Positions 32,658 to 42,964 of a DNA stretch of 64,000 nucleotides are shown here, in pieces. Positions within the stretch are counted from its first letter, which is position 1, and each line of letters begins with the position of its first letter. A program made the position numbers and the translations under genes. This stretch comes from CAVPNY01 sp963706905 (GTDB taxonomy: Bacteria > Chloroflexota > Anaerolineae > Anaerolineales > UBA4823), in NCBI GenBank assembly GCA_963706905.1, contig CAVPNY010000023.1, positions 269,555 through 333,554 of the forward strand, in the 5' to 3' direction. Below the pieces are notes generated by a model, which had not been told where the DNA came from, did not search any database, and worked only from the letters and a program-made list of their open reading frames with translations.

Positions 32658-33989
32658 ATGGAAAGCACATTATCTTCAGATTTATTTGGTTTACTTGCTG
32701 TTTTTGTATTGGTGTTGACGAATGGTTTCTTTGTCGCCGCTGAATTTTCGTTGGTCAGTGTGCGCCACACGCGCATTGCCGAAATGGTCGCCCAGGGGCA
32801 TGTCTCGGCCGCGGTTGTTCAACACGCCCTTAAGAATCCTGATCGGGTGATCGCTGCCACACAACTTGGCATTACATTGGCCAGCCTGGGGCTTGGTTGG
32901 ATCGGCGAGCCTGCCGTCGCCCACCTTCTCCAACCACTGGTCGATTTATTCCCCAACGTAGTTCAATCGGGCATATCCCACAGCATCTCGGCTGGTCTCG
33001 CATTTGCCTTGATCACTTTTCTCCATGTCGTAGTTGGTGAATTGGCGCCCAAATCCATCGCCCTCCAAAACCCGGAAAAGACCTCTCTGGTAGTGGCTCG
33101 CCCGACCTTGTGGAGCGAGATGATCTTTAAGCCTATCATCTGGCTGCTCAATGGCACGGGCAATGCTTTGCTTCGCCTGATCGGTGTAAAACCGGCCTCT
33201 GGTCATGAATTGGTCCACTCCGTGGAAGAATTAAAGATGCTGGTTACGGCAAGCTCTAAGGGCGGTGTGGTAGAGCCTCAAGAGCGAGAAATGCTGCACG
33301 CTGTCTTCGATTTTGGTGAGCTGCTCGTGGGCCAGGTGATGATCCCGCGCACCGAGATTATCGCCGTTGAAGCAGATATTCCTCTGGAGCAGATCATCAC
33401 CCTGATCACTGAGTCGACTTACACCAAATTCCCGGTATACGACGACGATCTGGATACCATCCTGGGCATAGTGCATGTTAAGGACATCTTACGCCTCATG
33501 CAAGAGCCTGGGTGGGAAGGAAGCACGGCCCGCTCCCTGGTGCGCGAACCGATCTACGTCCCAGAGACGATCCCGGTCAGCGCCTTGCTGCAGCATTTCC
33601 AGGATCGGCGCCAGCACATCGCCATCGTTCTGGACGAATACGGCGGCACGGCTGGTCTGGTCACCCTGGAAGACCTGCTGGAGGAGATCTTCGGCGAAGT
33701 CAGCGATCCCTTCGATCATGTATCTCCAGAATTTCAGACCCAGCCCGACGGTTCAATCTGGATCGATGGAATGACCCTGATCGAGGATGTTAACGCTCAC
33801 CTTGGGCTGGACCTGGAGGACCCCAACTACTACACGATCGCCGGCTACATGCTGGGAAAACTGGGGCGGATTCCAAAGGTCAAAGAAAGTATCGAAGGGG
33901 ATAATGTCCGCCTGCAAGTGGAGGTGCTGGACGGGCTGCGCATTGCCCGCATTTCGCTTACGCGCCTCGATCAGGAACCGCCAGAGTAA
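32658..33989 (+). CDS. CNNM/CorC-HlyC family transporter
   Basis: 443-residue membrane protein: N-terminal DUF21/CNNM domain with about four membrane segments (1-190), two CBS domains (about 215-335; VMIPRTEIIAVEADI, DDLDTILGIVHVKD), and a C-terminal CorC_HlyC domain (about 355-435). Homologues export Mg2+ or Co2+. Confidence 0.93.
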   Translation: MESTLSSDLFGLLAVFVLVLTNGFFVAAEFSLVSVRHTRIAEMVAQGHVSAAVVQHALKNPDRVIAATQLGITLASLGLGWIGEPAVAHLLQPLVDLFPNVVQSGISHSISAGLAFALITFLHVVVGELAPKSIALQNPEKTSLVVARPTLWSEMIFKPIIWLLNGTGNALLRLIGVKPASGHELVHSVEELKMLVTASSKGGVVEPQEREMLHAVFDFGELLVGQVMIPRTEIIAVEADIPLEQIITLITESTYTKFPVYDDDLDTILGIVHVKDILRLMQEPGWEGSTARSLVREPIYVPETIPVSALLQHFQDRRQHIAIVLDEYGGTAGLVTLEDLLEEIFGEVSDPFDHVSPEFQTQPDGSIWIDGMTLIEDVNAHLGLDLEDPNYYTIAGYMLGKLGRIPKVKESIEGDNVRLQVEVLDGLRIARISLTRLDQEPPE

Positions 33990-34062
33990 TCGCCTGGTAA
34001 AAAAGACTGCTCGCCTTGATATCATAGTTTTTGGTTGCCTTGCATCCTGACTGGCTGCTCCG

Positions 34063-34497
34063 ATGCCCACCTACCTGGAAATAGCTGTTAATGTTCCTCA
34101 AGTCAGCGGTGTTTTTCACTACCACCTGCCGCCTGAACTCGAAGGCATGGTTCATCCTGGACACCTGGTGGCCGTGCCGTTCGGTAAGCAGCAAGTCCAG
34201 GGCGTGGTACTGCGCCAGATAGACACGCCGGCCGTCCCAGAGACACGCAGCGTGCTGGCCTTGGTCGATCCCGATGTTTCGCTCACTCCAGCACAACTCG
34301 CCCTGGCGCAGCACCTGGCGGAGACGACCCTAGCGCCTTTATCTACCTGCATCGACCTGATGCTGCCGGCCGGCTTGGGCCAGATGGCGGATGTGCGCTA
34401 CCAGATCGAAACTGGCCGCCTGGATGGAACCAGCCTCGCCAATTCAACTCCACTCCAAACACGGCTGGTCGCTCTGCTTAAAAACGCGGTCCCTTGA
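34063..34497 (+). CDS. priA: Primosomal protein N' (PriA), N-terminal part before a frameshift
   Basis: 144 residues forming the 3'-DNA-binding domain of PriA (YLEIAVNVPQVSGVFHYHLP, GHLVAVPFGKQQVQGVVL). It ends at a stop at 34495-34497, but the next frame continues the same protein (NAVP then LTGRQIDRALP). Restoring one base in the C run near 34489-34493 joins them, so this and the next entry are one gene. Confidence 0.85.
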   Translation: MPTYLEIAVNVPQVSGVFHYHLPPELEGMVHPGHLVAVPFGKQQVQGVVLRQIDTPAVPETRSVLALVDPDVSLTPAQLALAQHLAETTLAPLSTCIDLMLPAGLGQMADVRYQIETGRLDGTSLANSTPLQTRLVALLKNAVP

Positions 34498-36680
34498 CAG
34501 GCAGGCAGATCGACCGCGCCTTGCCACACCTGGACTGGCGGGTATCCATCCGCCCTTTGTTGCGTAGTGGGCTGGTCTCTTCTCAATCGGTTTTACCGCC
34601 GCCCGGCGCCCACCCTATCTCAGTGCGCACTGCTCAGCTCATCCGCCCGATCGAAGCGATTGAAAACCAGCCCGAGCAGCTCGGTAAAATAGGATCTCCG
34701 GCCTTTGAGCGCCGCCTGGCGATCTTGCGCCTTCTTGCTCGCGAGGCCCAGGCGGTCGAGGTCAGCTGGATCTACGCCGAGAGCAGAGGCAGCCTGGCTG
34801 ATCTGCATTACCTGGCAGACCGGGGATGGATCAGCCTCGCTGAAGCAGTCGCCTGGCGAGATCCACTTCTGGGAATGAACTATGTACCCCACCAGCCGCC
34901 TGACCTCACCCGCGATCAAGAGAGCGCCTGGGCAGCCATCCAGGCTGGCTTGCATGAGGCCAATGCCGGTCAGCCAGTTCCCCCCTTTCTCTTGCACGGG
35001 GTTACCGGATCAGGGAAAACCGAGATCTACCTGCGTGCCGTTGCCGAAGTGATCCAGCGCAAACAGCAGGCGATCGTCCTGGTCCCAGAGATCGCCCTGA
35101 CGCCTCAAACCGTACAGCGCTTTCTGGCGCGTTTTCCCGGGCAGGTTGGCCTGATCCATTCCGGCCTGTCGATCGGCGAGCGTTACGATACCTGGCGGCG
35201 GGCGCGCCAGGGTGCCCTGAGCGTGATCATCGGGCCCCGCTCGGCATTGTTTACTTCATTGCCCGAGCTCGGCTTGATTGTGGTGGATGAGTTCCACGAT
35301 GACTCCTATTATCAGGGCGAGAGTCTTCCGTACTACCATGCCCGTGAAGCCGCCATCGCCTATGCCCGCCTGTGCGGTGGGTTATGTCTGCTGGGTTCCG
35401 CGACGCCTGACATGGTCAGTCGCTACCAGGCCGAGCTGGGTCGCTGGCGGTACTTGCACTTGCCAGCGCGTATCTTGGCCCACCACCAGGCTATCCAGGA
35501 GCAGATGTCCCGTCTGGCGCTGCAGGGCAAACCCTCTCGTTATCATCCCCTCGAAAATCAGGCTGAAACCGCAGACTTGCCGCCTGTGCGCCTGGTTGAT
35601 ATGCGCAACGAGTTGCGCTCCGGAAATCGCTCGATCTTCAGCCATAGCTTGCACACCTCGCTTGAACACGTGTTGGGAAACGGGCAGCAGGCCATCCTGT
35701 TCCTCAACCGGCGGGGGGCGGCGACTTACGTCTTTTGTCGTGACTGCGGTCACAGCCTGCGCTGTCCCCGCTGCGACACCCCCCTGGTCTACCACAACCC
35801 GCCCCGCCCAAAAGACAGCGCTCCAACCGGATCGCTCACCGGGATGACCGGCTCTTCCAACCGTCCGCAGTCCGCCGAAAGGCTCGAATCTCTCACCTGC
35901 CATCACTGCGGTTACCAGCGCGGCCTGCCCAAGAAATGTCCCAACTGCGGCAGCCCAAACATCCGCCAGTTCGGGACAGGCACCGAGCGGGTTGAAGCCG
36001 AGGTGCAACGCTTATTTCCTCAGGCACGCACATTGCGCTGGGATTATGACACCACCCGCAAAAAAGGCGCGCACGAGCTGATCCTGAGCCACTTCGTCGC
36101 TCACCGCGCGGATGTCTTGATCGGCACGCAGATGCTCGCCAAAGGCCTTGATCTCCCCCTGGTAACCCTGGTGGGCGTGGTGCTGGCCGATGTAGGCTTG
36201 AATCTGCCAGATTATCATGCCGCCGAGCGCACCTTCCAGGTACTGACTCAGGTTGCCGGTCGGGCTGGACGCAGTCCGCTGGGCGGCGAAGTCATTCTGC
36301 AGACATTTCAGCCGGAGCATTATGCCATCCAGGCTGCCGCCCAGCACGATTACGCTGCGTTCTACCGCCAGGAGTTGGCCTACCGCCGCCAGCTGGGCTA
36401 TCCCCCTTTCGCACAACTGGTCCGCCTGGAAATTCGCCACCCCCAGCCGGCAGAAGCGGAGCGCCTGGCGCGGCTTCTGGCTGCCAAGGTTCAATCCTGG
36501 ATACAGGCTGAAGGCAGCCGGGCGACAGAGATGATCGGCCCTGTACCATGCTTTTTCACCCGCCTGGCCGGTCAAGCTCGCTGGCAAATCGTCCTGCGTG
36601 GCCCCGATCCGGTTTCCATGCTGCGTAACCGCCAACTGGAGGCGGTGCGCGTCGAAGTAAATCCACCAGGCTTGCTATAA
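34494..36680 (+). CDS. priA: Primosomal protein N' (PriA) helicase, main part
   Basis: About 728 residues of the replication-restart helicase. Walker A HGVTGSGKTE, DEAH-box variant DEFH in VVDEFHDDSYYQ, SATPDM, zinc-binding cysteines (CRDCG, CPRCD, CHHCG, CPNCG), and motifs V and VI (GTQMLAKGLDLP, QVAGRAGRSPLGG) are present. Together with 34063-34497 the full protein is about 870 residues. The TTG at 34494 is only the edge of the open frame, not a real start. Confidence 0.92.
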   Translation: MTGRQIDRALPHLDWRVSIRPLLRSGLVSSQSVLPPPGAHPISVRTAQLIRPIEAIENQPEQLGKIGSPAFERRLAILRLLAREAQAVEVSWIYAESRGSLADLHYLADRGWISLAEAVAWRDPLLGMNYVPHQPPDLTRDQESAWAAIQAGLHEANAGQPVPPFLLHGVTGSGKTEIYLRAVAEVIQRKQQAIVLVPEIALTPQTVQRFLARFPGQVGLIHSGLSIGERYDTWRRARQGALSVIIGPRSALFTSLPELGLIVVDEFHDDSYYQGESLPYYHAREAAIAYARLCGGLCLLGSATPDMVSRYQAELGRWRYLHLPARILAHHQAIQEQMSRLALQGKPSRYHPLENQAETADLPPVRLVDMRNELRSGNRSIFSHSLHTSLEHVLGNGQQAILFLNRRGAATYVFCRDCGHSLRCPRCDTPLVYHNPPRPKDSAPTGSLTGMTGSSNRPQSAERLESLTCHHCGYQRGLPKKCPNCGSPNIRQFGTGTERVEAEVQRLFPQARTLRWDYDTTRKKGAHELILSHFVAHRADVLIGTQMLAKGLDLPLVTLVGVVLADVGLNLPDYHAAERTFQVLTQVAGRAGRSPLGGEVILQTFQPEHYAIQAAAQHDYAAFYRQELAYRRQLGYPPFAQLVRLEIRHPQPAEAERLARLLAAKVQSWIQAEGSRATEMIGPVPCFFTRLAGQARWQIVLRGPDPVSMLRNRQLEAVRVEVNPPGLL

Positions 36681-36784
36681 TAACGCAAATTCGGTATAAG
36701 CAAATTGGATCCTTTTTCCCTTATACCGTACTGCCGTTATAATAGGCTGTGAACAATATTTTCTGATTCCTTCAGGAGTGGCAT

Positions 36785-37306
36785 ATGGACCAGATGCGGC
36801 AAGAGATTCTCACCTGGAATGAAATTGACAAACTGATCGATCATTTGTTGCCGCAATTCGAAGGGGAATATGATGCCATGGTATTGATCACCCGCGGCGG
36901 GATCGTTCCAGGCGGCCTGCTGGCAGAGGCCATGAATATTACTCATATCCTGACCGCCGCAGTGGATTTCCCGGCGCAAATGGAGATGGAACAAATGGGC
37001 TTGCTTGCCTGGCCCAGGTACCTGCAGTTTCCTGAAGAAGACCTGCTGCGCGACCGGCGCGCTTTGATCGTCGACGATGTATGGGGGTCCGGGCGCACGA
37101 TCACCTCTGTGAAGAATCGAGTCGTGGCTGCTGGCGGCTTTCCTTCAACCTGTGTCTTGCATTTCAATCCCAATCGCAGCCTGTTCAGCAATGCCCGGCC
37201 GAACTATTATGCCGCCATAACCGACGCGCATATCATCTACCCCTGGGAAGCCAAGCGCGGCGGTGATCGGCTCGTCCTGAACACGGCCCCCCATCCATCA
37301 TCATAA
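36785..37306 (+). CDS. Phosphoribosyltransferase
   Basis: 173-residue PRTase of the xanthine/hypoxanthine type: PRPP loop ALIVDDVWGSGRTI (about residues 94-107), hood region and TRGGIVPGGLLAEA. Substrate not assignable by sequence. It is followed by the phosphoesterase gene with only 2 bases between. Confidence 0.88.
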   Translation: MDQMRQEILTWNEIDKLIDHLLPQFEGEYDAMVLITRGGIVPGGLLAEAMNITHILTAAVDFPAQMEMEQMGLLAWPRYLQFPEEDLLRDRRALIVDDVWGSGRTITSVKNRVVAAGGFPSTCVLHFNPNRSLFSNARPNYYAAITDAHIIYPWEAKRGGDRLVLNTAPHPSS

Positions 37307-37308
37307 GG

Positions 37309-38124
37309 ATGCTTGCATCGTCTGTTAAGCGCATCGCTCTCCTGGGGGACATTCACGCCAACCTGCCCGCTCTGGAAGCGGTCTTAAGCCACGCCCACTC
37401 GTTAGGGGCGACTGAGATCTGGAATATTGGCGATTTTGTCGGCTATGGCCCATTTCCAGACGAAGTTGTCACGCTTCTCCAGCAAGAGGGCGCCACCAGC
37501 ATTATTGGCAATTATGATTTGAAAGTGTTGAGGTTTCCCAAACGAGAGAAAAAATGGCGTCAATCCAAGCACCCCCAGAAATGGCTCGCCTTCCAGTGGG
37601 CCTACCAGCACCTCTCTGAGCCAAGCCGCCTTATCCTTGAGAGTCTGCCTGAGGAGGTCGTCCTGGAAGAGGGGGGAAAACGCTTCCTGCTGACTCATGG
37701 CAGTCCGGCTTCTAATAAGGAGGCGCTCTCGCCCGACACGCCCGAAAGCCGTTTGCGCGAGCTGCTTAACCTGGCAAGGGAACGTCATCAGCCGCCGATC
37801 GACGCGGTCATTTGCGGTCACTCGCACCAGGCCTTTGCCAGGCAGGTGGAGGGAGCCTGGTTTATCAACACGGGCAGTGTAGGCCGGTCGGACGACGGTG
37901 ACCCACGCGCCTGTTATGCCATCTTATGGATTGGGCCGCAATCAATTCAAGCGGAACATTACCGGGTGGAGTACGATGTTGCCCGGGCGGTAGAGGCCAT
38001 CCAGAACTATGGGCTGCCTGAGAACTTTGCTCAAATGCTGATCCAGGGGCGAGATCTGAAATCATTGATCAATCGTTCGGGGAAAGCAGCCTCTCACAAT
38101 ACGGAGACAGCCGCCGCCAGTTGA
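37309..38124 (+). CDS. Metallophosphoesterase (YfcE-like)
   Basis: 271-residue calcineurin-like phosphoesterase with all five motifs: GDIHANLPAL, GDFVGYGP, GNYD, THGSP, CGHSHQAF. Such proteins are often phosphodiesterases or phosphatases of small nucleotides. The 3' end overlaps the convergent CHAD gene by 31 bases. Confidence 0.9.
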   Translation: MLASSVKRIALLGDIHANLPALEAVLSHAHSLGATEIWNIGDFVGYGPFPDEVVTLLQQEGATSIIGNYDLKVLRFPKREKKWRQSKHPQKWLAFQWAYQHLSEPSRLILESLPEEVVLEEGGKRFLLTHGSPASNKEALSPDTPESRLRELLNLARERHQPPIDAVICGHSHQAFARQVEGAWFINTGSVGRSDDGDPRACYAILWIGPQSIQAEHYRVEYDVARAVEAIQNYGLPENFAQMLIQGRDLKSLINRSGKAASHNTETAAAS

Positions 38125-40010
38125 GCACGAATTTCTGGGCGATCAAAGCCTTCCCAGGCCTCTCGAAAAGTGATCATAAGGTGGTGACGCTCAGCGTGCC
38201 TGGCTGCCAGGTAAGCCACGATCGGCTCCGGGTTATCGCGATCCTCCACAGGTATGGTTGCCTGGCGCGCCTCCAGCTCATCTAGAAAGTCACGTAAAAT
38301 CCGGCAGGCCACATCCGCATCGTTCAGGTCTCCCAGGTGATCCTGCATGATTTTTACTTCATCGATGATCCCTTTGGATTCTGGCCCAAGCACTTCACGG
38401 AAATATTCCAGTGTATAGCGAAATTTCTTGAATTCAATGCGCAAGGCGTGCATTTGCAGGATAGACGCGCTGGGCAGGATCGATTCATAGGCGCGCACAG
38501 CTGCCAGGCGTTTGTATATAAATACCGGAGCAATTTGCTCCACCAGGTGCGGGGTAGGATTCTCGTCAGAAATTGACCTGGCGCCCGCTCCGGGGGTTAC
38601 CAGAAAAGCCAGAAACTTGCGTTTAAAAACCGCATACGCCTTGCTGTTCAGGTGTCGAAGCATCTCTGCCCGATCCTGGTCGCGCTCCTCCTGCCAGTGC
38701 AGCAAAAGCGGATCCAGACCCTGGTGCTGGGCTTGTGGGAGTGAGTCCAGGTAGTGTTGCGCCTTCTCCATAAAGACGTCCATGTCCCGCACTCTACCTA
38801 AGGCCCGCCCTGTGGCGCGCAATCCCTTCAGGTGTGCTTTAAGTGCCTTGGGCTCAAACGCATTCCCAAAAACATCAATCGCGGCACGCATCCGGCGGGT
38901 CGCCACGCGCATATCATGCAGCTCTTCGATGTCCACCCCTTCCCGAGTGCCTTCCTCATGGCGGAGCATGTCTGCAAAGAGGAATCCCAATACCTTGCGA
39001 CCGGCCTCTGTCAGCGCATCCTCCGGCGTTATCCCTGGGGTTTTCAGGGATAACAGGTGAGCCTGGTTTTCGAGTTCTTGCGCGCTGGCTTGCAGGCTGT
39101 CCAGATGGAAGAAGGTCTTCTGGTGAAACATCCTGGTCCACAAGCTGGCTTGCTTGTCAGCCGCGCGACCATCCGCCTTGGCCTGCGGCCCGTCGATGAA
39201 AACACGCAGCAGGTCAGGCTGGACTTCCACCTCAGTAATACTGGTCTCTTGACTATTCGAGTTATCCAGCCCAAAGGCAATCCGCAGAATGGCTGCCAGG
39301 CCGAGAGCTGCGCGCTGATAATCTGGTAAAACAGCAAAATCTCGGATGGCTTTCCGGTCACCTTTTCCGCTTTGATACTCGAGCACCGCCGAAACCAGCC
39401 TGATCCCCTCTTCATTCACCTCGGTCAGTGGATGGGTTAAGATGAAGAAGTAGCCAGAAGTATCCACCTTTTCTTCGTCGCGGATCTCTTCCAGGTAACG
39501 AATCAGGACCGCCGTTTCAAGCAGGCGGCGATGTTCGTCCTCCAACATGTGCACTGTTTGGGTGCCATCAAAAAGGATCAGTGCCAGATCGCGCCGGTGC
39601 TCAGCCCTGCGCAGGTTAGCCGGATACCGCTCGCGCAAATCATCCCAGCTGATCGTCTCCTGAGCTAATTCCTCTTGGCCCGGTGATGAGACCTCATCAG
39701 CCGGTGGCCCGCCTGGAGCCGCTTCCTCGATCGCCTGGCTGGTCAGCTCGCTTGCCTCTGACTCGGTCGCAGCCTGGTCGACTTGCAGGTGCTCGCTGGA
39801 AAACATCGCCATCCCCTCGGCAGCGAATCGCCGCCGCCAGAAACGCGTTTGGCTGAGAGAAAGGCCAACTCTCCCGGCGATCTCCTTGGTAGGCAGGCCT
39901 TCATCGTACAGCAGCACAATCTGTGCCGCCCGGCGAATGGCAGGCGTCTCGCCACGCGCAGCCAACACTTTCAATCTGGCTCGGTCCGGTGAGGCGATTA
40001 AGTTTTCCAT
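38094..40010 (-). CDS. HTH-Ppx/GppA-like-CHAD fusion protein
   Basis: 638-residue protein. Residues about 20-70 form a helix-turn-helix (PTKEIAGRVGLSLSQTRFWRRRF); about 145-300 resemble the C-terminal HD-like domain of Ppx/GppA exopolyphosphatases; about 330-635 are a CHAD domain, helical, with conserved His and basic residues (HDMRVATRRMRAA, LKGLRATGRALGRVRDMDVF, KKFRYTLEYF). CHAD domains bind polyphosphate. Immediately downstream of ppk1 on the same strand, so it belongs to the polyphosphate operon. Confidence 0.88.
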   Translation of the reverse strand: MENLIASPDRARLKVLAARGETPAIRRAAQIVLLYDEGLPTKEIAGRVGLSLSQTRFWRRRFAAEGMAMFSSEHLQVDQAATESEASELTSQAIEEAAPGGPPADEVSSPGQEELAQETISWDDLRERYPANLRRAEHRRDLALILFDGTQTVHMLEDEHRRLLETAVLIRYLEEIRDEEKVDTSGYFFILTHPLTEVNEEGIRLVSAVLEYQSGKGDRKAIRDFAVLPDYQRAALGLAAILRIAFGLDNSNSQETSITEVEVQPDLLRVFIDGPQAKADGRAADKQASLWTRMFHQKTFFHLDSLQASAQELENQAHLLSLKTPGITPEDALTEAGRKVLGFLFADMLRHEEGTREGVDIEELHDMRVATRRMRAAIDVFGNAFEPKALKAHLKGLRATGRALGRVRDMDVFMEKAQHYLDSLPQAQHQGLDPLLLHWQEERDQDRAEMLRHLNSKAYAVFKRKFLAFLVTPGAGARSISDENPTPHLVEQIAPVFIYKRLAAVRAYESILPSASILQMHALRIEFKKFRYTLEYFREVLGPESKGIIDEVKIMQDHLGDLNDADVACRILRDFLDELEARQATIPVEDRDNPEPIVAYLAARHAERHHLMITFREAWEGFDRPEIRAQLAAAVSVL

Positions 40011-40016
40011 AAGCTC

Positions 40017-42152
40017 CTATCTTTCTTCCCCTAATCCGATGTGTTTGCTAAGCAGCCTGGTCTGAACATTGACCGGCACATCCCCAGTGCCTCGGGTGGG
40101 TTTGGTGTAGCTGCCATCCGAGCCCATGTGGCGTGCCTTGACATTGTCGGAGAGATATACATCTAAGACACCCTCTCGCAGATAGCGCACCAGTTTTGGC
40201 TCCTGCACGGGAAAAAGGACTTCTACGCGACCATTGAGGTTGCGCGGCATTAAATCGGCGCTGCCCAGGTAGATCTCAGCTTTGCCGCCGTTTTCAAAAT
40301 AATAAACCCGGCTATGTTCCAGGAAACGCCCAACCACACTCAAAACCCGGATGTTTTCACTGACCCCTGCTATGCCTGGGCGCAAGGCGCACATACCACG
40401 CACAAATAAGTCGATCTTGACCCCCGCTTGTGAGGCTCGGTACAGGGTTTGGATGATATTCTTATCCACCAGATGGTTGACTTTAAAAATAAGATGACCT
40501 TGCCCGCCTTTGGTTTGGTGGTGAATTTCACGCTCGATCATTTGGGTGATGCGGGAGCGCAAATTGATCGGGGCAACGATCAGCTTGCGGAAATCCTTTT
40601 TCGCCGAGTAACCGGTCAGGTAGTTAAACAGATCAGTCGCATCAGCGCCGATCTCCTCGTCGCACGTGAACATGCCGATGTCCTCGTAGATCTGGGCAGT
40701 CACCGCGTTATAGTTGCCGGTAGCCAGATGGATGTAGCGGCGGATGTGCTCGCCTTCGCGGCGCACGACCAGGGCGATCTTCGAGTGGGTCTTCAGTCCC
40801 AGCAAGCCATAGATGACGTGAACGCCTTCGCGCTCCAGGGCTTTTGCCCAACCGATATTGCTCTCTTCATCGAACCGCGCCTTCAATTCGACCAGGACGG
40901 CCACCTGCTTTCCATTCTCGCTGGCTTCTAAAAGCGCTTTAACGACCGGGGAATTGCGCCCAACTCGATACAGGGTTTGTTTGATCGCCAGTACATCTGG
41001 ATCTTTAGCCGCGGCACGCATGAAGTCGACAACCGGCGTGAAAGAATCATAGGGATGGTGCACCAGGAAGTCTCCTCGCCGGATGGCGCTGAAGATATTC
41101 CCATCAAAGTCCTTGCTCTTGAGTGGGGCCGGGGTTCCCGCCAGGTAGGACGCATCCTTTAGGTCATAGCGGTCAACCTGATATAAACTCATCAGATTGC
41201 TGATCCCCAACGGCCCTTCGAGATCGTAAATATCTAAGCGATCCATCTCCAAATTCTCAATCAAGATCTCGCGGATATGCTCTGGCATCTCTTTGTTGAC
41301 AGTGACGCGCACAACCGAGCCAAAGCGACGCTTGCGCACGCCTTCCTCGATCAACTCGAGCAGATCATCGGCCTCCATTTCCTGGATCAGCACATCAGCA
41401 TCGCGCGTCACCCGAAATGGGTGCGACTCGACCACTTGCATTCCAGGAAACAACGTGTCCAGGTTAGCCGCGATGAGCTGCTCCAGCCAGACGAAGTAAT
41501 GGTGGTGCGGAACGGTGCCGTCCCGGCGGGTGCTTCCGGAAGAGCGCTTGATCGGCACCAGGCGAGGCAGTGTCCCTGGGACTTTGATCCGGGCAAAATG
41601 ATCGCTCTTGTTGCGGATCAGCACTGCCAGGTTCAGACTCAGGTTCGAGATATGGGGAAAAGGATGTCCTGGGTCAAAAGCCAAAGGGGTTAATACTGGG
41701 AAGACAACTTCGTGGAAATAAGCGTTGACAGTTTCCTTCTGGCGTGCAGTCAGATCGCTATAATTCATTATATGAATCCCCGCCTCGTTGAGGCGTGGTA
41801 GCAGATCCTTCCGCAGGCACTCATGCGCCTGTGTCATGAGCTGCAAGCAAACCTTGCGAATAGCAGCAATCTGTTCAGCCGGCGTCAAACCATCCGCCGG
41901 TAAATCGACCACTCCCGCGTCAACCTGCTTCTTTAAGCCCGCCACGCGGATCATGAAAAACTCATCCAGGTTGGAGCCGACAATCGCCAGGAATTTAACC
42001 CGCTCTAAGAGCGGATTGCTGTCATCTTGTGCTTCCTCTAGTACCCGTCGCTGAAATTCCAGCAGGCTCAATTCGCGATTGATATAAAGCTTTGGATCAG
42101 TCAGATCGATCTGTCCATCACCCGATACTATAGTTTCTTGATTCTTCAGCAT
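40017..42152 (-). CDS. ppk1: Polyphosphate kinase 1
   Basis: 711-residue PPK1, which makes polyphosphate from ATP. Recognisable are ELSLLEFQRRVLEEA and SNLDEFFMIRVAG at the N-terminus, the phosphotransfer region with LKTHSKIALVVRREG and YIHLATGNYN, and the closing region SADLMPRNLNGRVEVLFPV. It lies between the CHAD gene and a PPK2 gene. Confidence 0.95.
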   Translation of the reverse strand: MLKNQETIVSGDGQIDLTDPKLYINRELSLLEFQRRVLEEAQDDSNPLLERVKFLAIVGSNLDEFFMIRVAGLKKQVDAGVVDLPADGLTPAEQIAAIRKVCLQLMTQAHECLRKDLLPRLNEAGIHIMNYSDLTARQKETVNAYFHEVVFPVLTPLAFDPGHPFPHISNLSLNLAVLIRNKSDHFARIKVPGTLPRLVPIKRSSGSTRRDGTVPHHHYFVWLEQLIAANLDTLFPGMQVVESHPFRVTRDADVLIQEMEADDLLELIEEGVRKRRFGSVVRVTVNKEMPEHIREILIENLEMDRLDIYDLEGPLGISNLMSLYQVDRYDLKDASYLAGTPAPLKSKDFDGNIFSAIRRGDFLVHHPYDSFTPVVDFMRAAAKDPDVLAIKQTLYRVGRNSPVVKALLEASENGKQVAVLVELKARFDEESNIGWAKALEREGVHVIYGLLGLKTHSKIALVVRREGEHIRRYIHLATGNYNAVTAQIYEDIGMFTCDEEIGADATDLFNYLTGYSAKKDFRKLIVAPINLRSRITQMIEREIHHQTKGGQGHLIFKVNHLVDKNIIQTLYRASQAGVKIDLFVRGMCALRPGIAGVSENIRVLSVVGRFLEHSRVYYFENGGKAEIYLGSADLMPRNLNGRVEVLFPVQEPKLVRYLREGVLDVYLSDNVKARHMGSDGSYTKPTRGTGDVPVNVQTRLLSKHIGLGEER

Positions 42153-42178
42153 GATGCTACTAGCACTCCCAGAGACAA

Positions 42179-42961
42179 TTATTTCTTCTTTTTTTTATTT
42201 TTACCAGACGTATCTTCTTTGGTGGATTTGAATTTTACCTCATCCTGAGATTCAAAATGCAACTCCTGGCTTAATTTGTCCACCACAGTCTGGAGTACCT
42301 TGATCCGCGCGTAGAGCTTATTGTTGCCTTCAACAATTGTCCAGGGGGCGGTGACGGTGCTGGTGCGCAGGAGCATCTCGTTTACCGCTGCTTCGTATTG
42401 ATCCCATTTCTCGCGATTGCGCCAATCCTCTTCGGTGAGTTTCCAGCTACGCAGCGGATCTGTAGAGCGCGACTCAAAGCGTCTGAGCTGCTCCTCCTGG
42501 CTGATGTGGATCCAGAATTTGAACAAGATCGTGCCAAAATCGACCAGCTGGCGCTCGAACTGGTTGATCTCACGATACGCGCGCTTCCAGGCCTCCTGCG
42601 AACAGAAGCATTCGATGCGCTCCACCATGATGCGCCCGTACCAGCTCCGATCCAGGATGGCGATCTGCCCGGTTTCGGGCAGGCGGCGCCAGAAGCGATA
42701 AAGATAATGGCGGTTGGCGTCTTCGCCCTGCGGAGCAGCGATCGGATATACGACATAGCCACGCGGATCCAGCTTCTCGGTCAGGCGTTTGATTGCCCCG
42801 CCCTTCCCGGATGCATCCCAACCTTCAAACAGCACCACCACCGGGCGTTGCTGAACATACACCTGGTAGCCGAGAGCTTGCAGCGCCACCTGGTTGCTGA
42901 TCAAGGCCAGGTTGTATTCCTCTCGGTCTATTTCTACAGAGGGGTCAATGGTTCCAAGCAT
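42179..42961 (-). CDS. ppk2: Polyphosphate kinase 2 family protein
   Basis: 260-residue PPK2-type nucleotide kinase: P-loop FEGWDASGKGGAIKRL, lid and Walker B region RSWYGRIMVERIE, HISQEEQLRRFESR. It has a Lys-rich C-terminal tail (KNKKKKK). PPK2 enzymes use polyphosphate to phosphorylate nucleotides, or the reverse. Confidence 0.93.
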   Translation of the reverse strand: MLGTIDPSVEIDREEYNLALISNQVALQALGYQVYVQQRPVVVLFEGWDASGKGGAIKRLTEKLDPRGYVVYPIAAPQGEDANRHYLYRFWRRLPETGQIAILDRSWYGRIMVERIECFCSQEAWKRAYREINQFERQLVDFGTILFKFWIHISQEEQLRRFESRSTDPLRSWKLTEEDWRNREKWDQYEAAVNEMLLRTSTVTAPWTIVEGNNKLYARIKVLQTVVDKLSQELHFESQDEVKFKSTKEDTSGKNKKKKK

Positions 42962-42964
42962 GGC

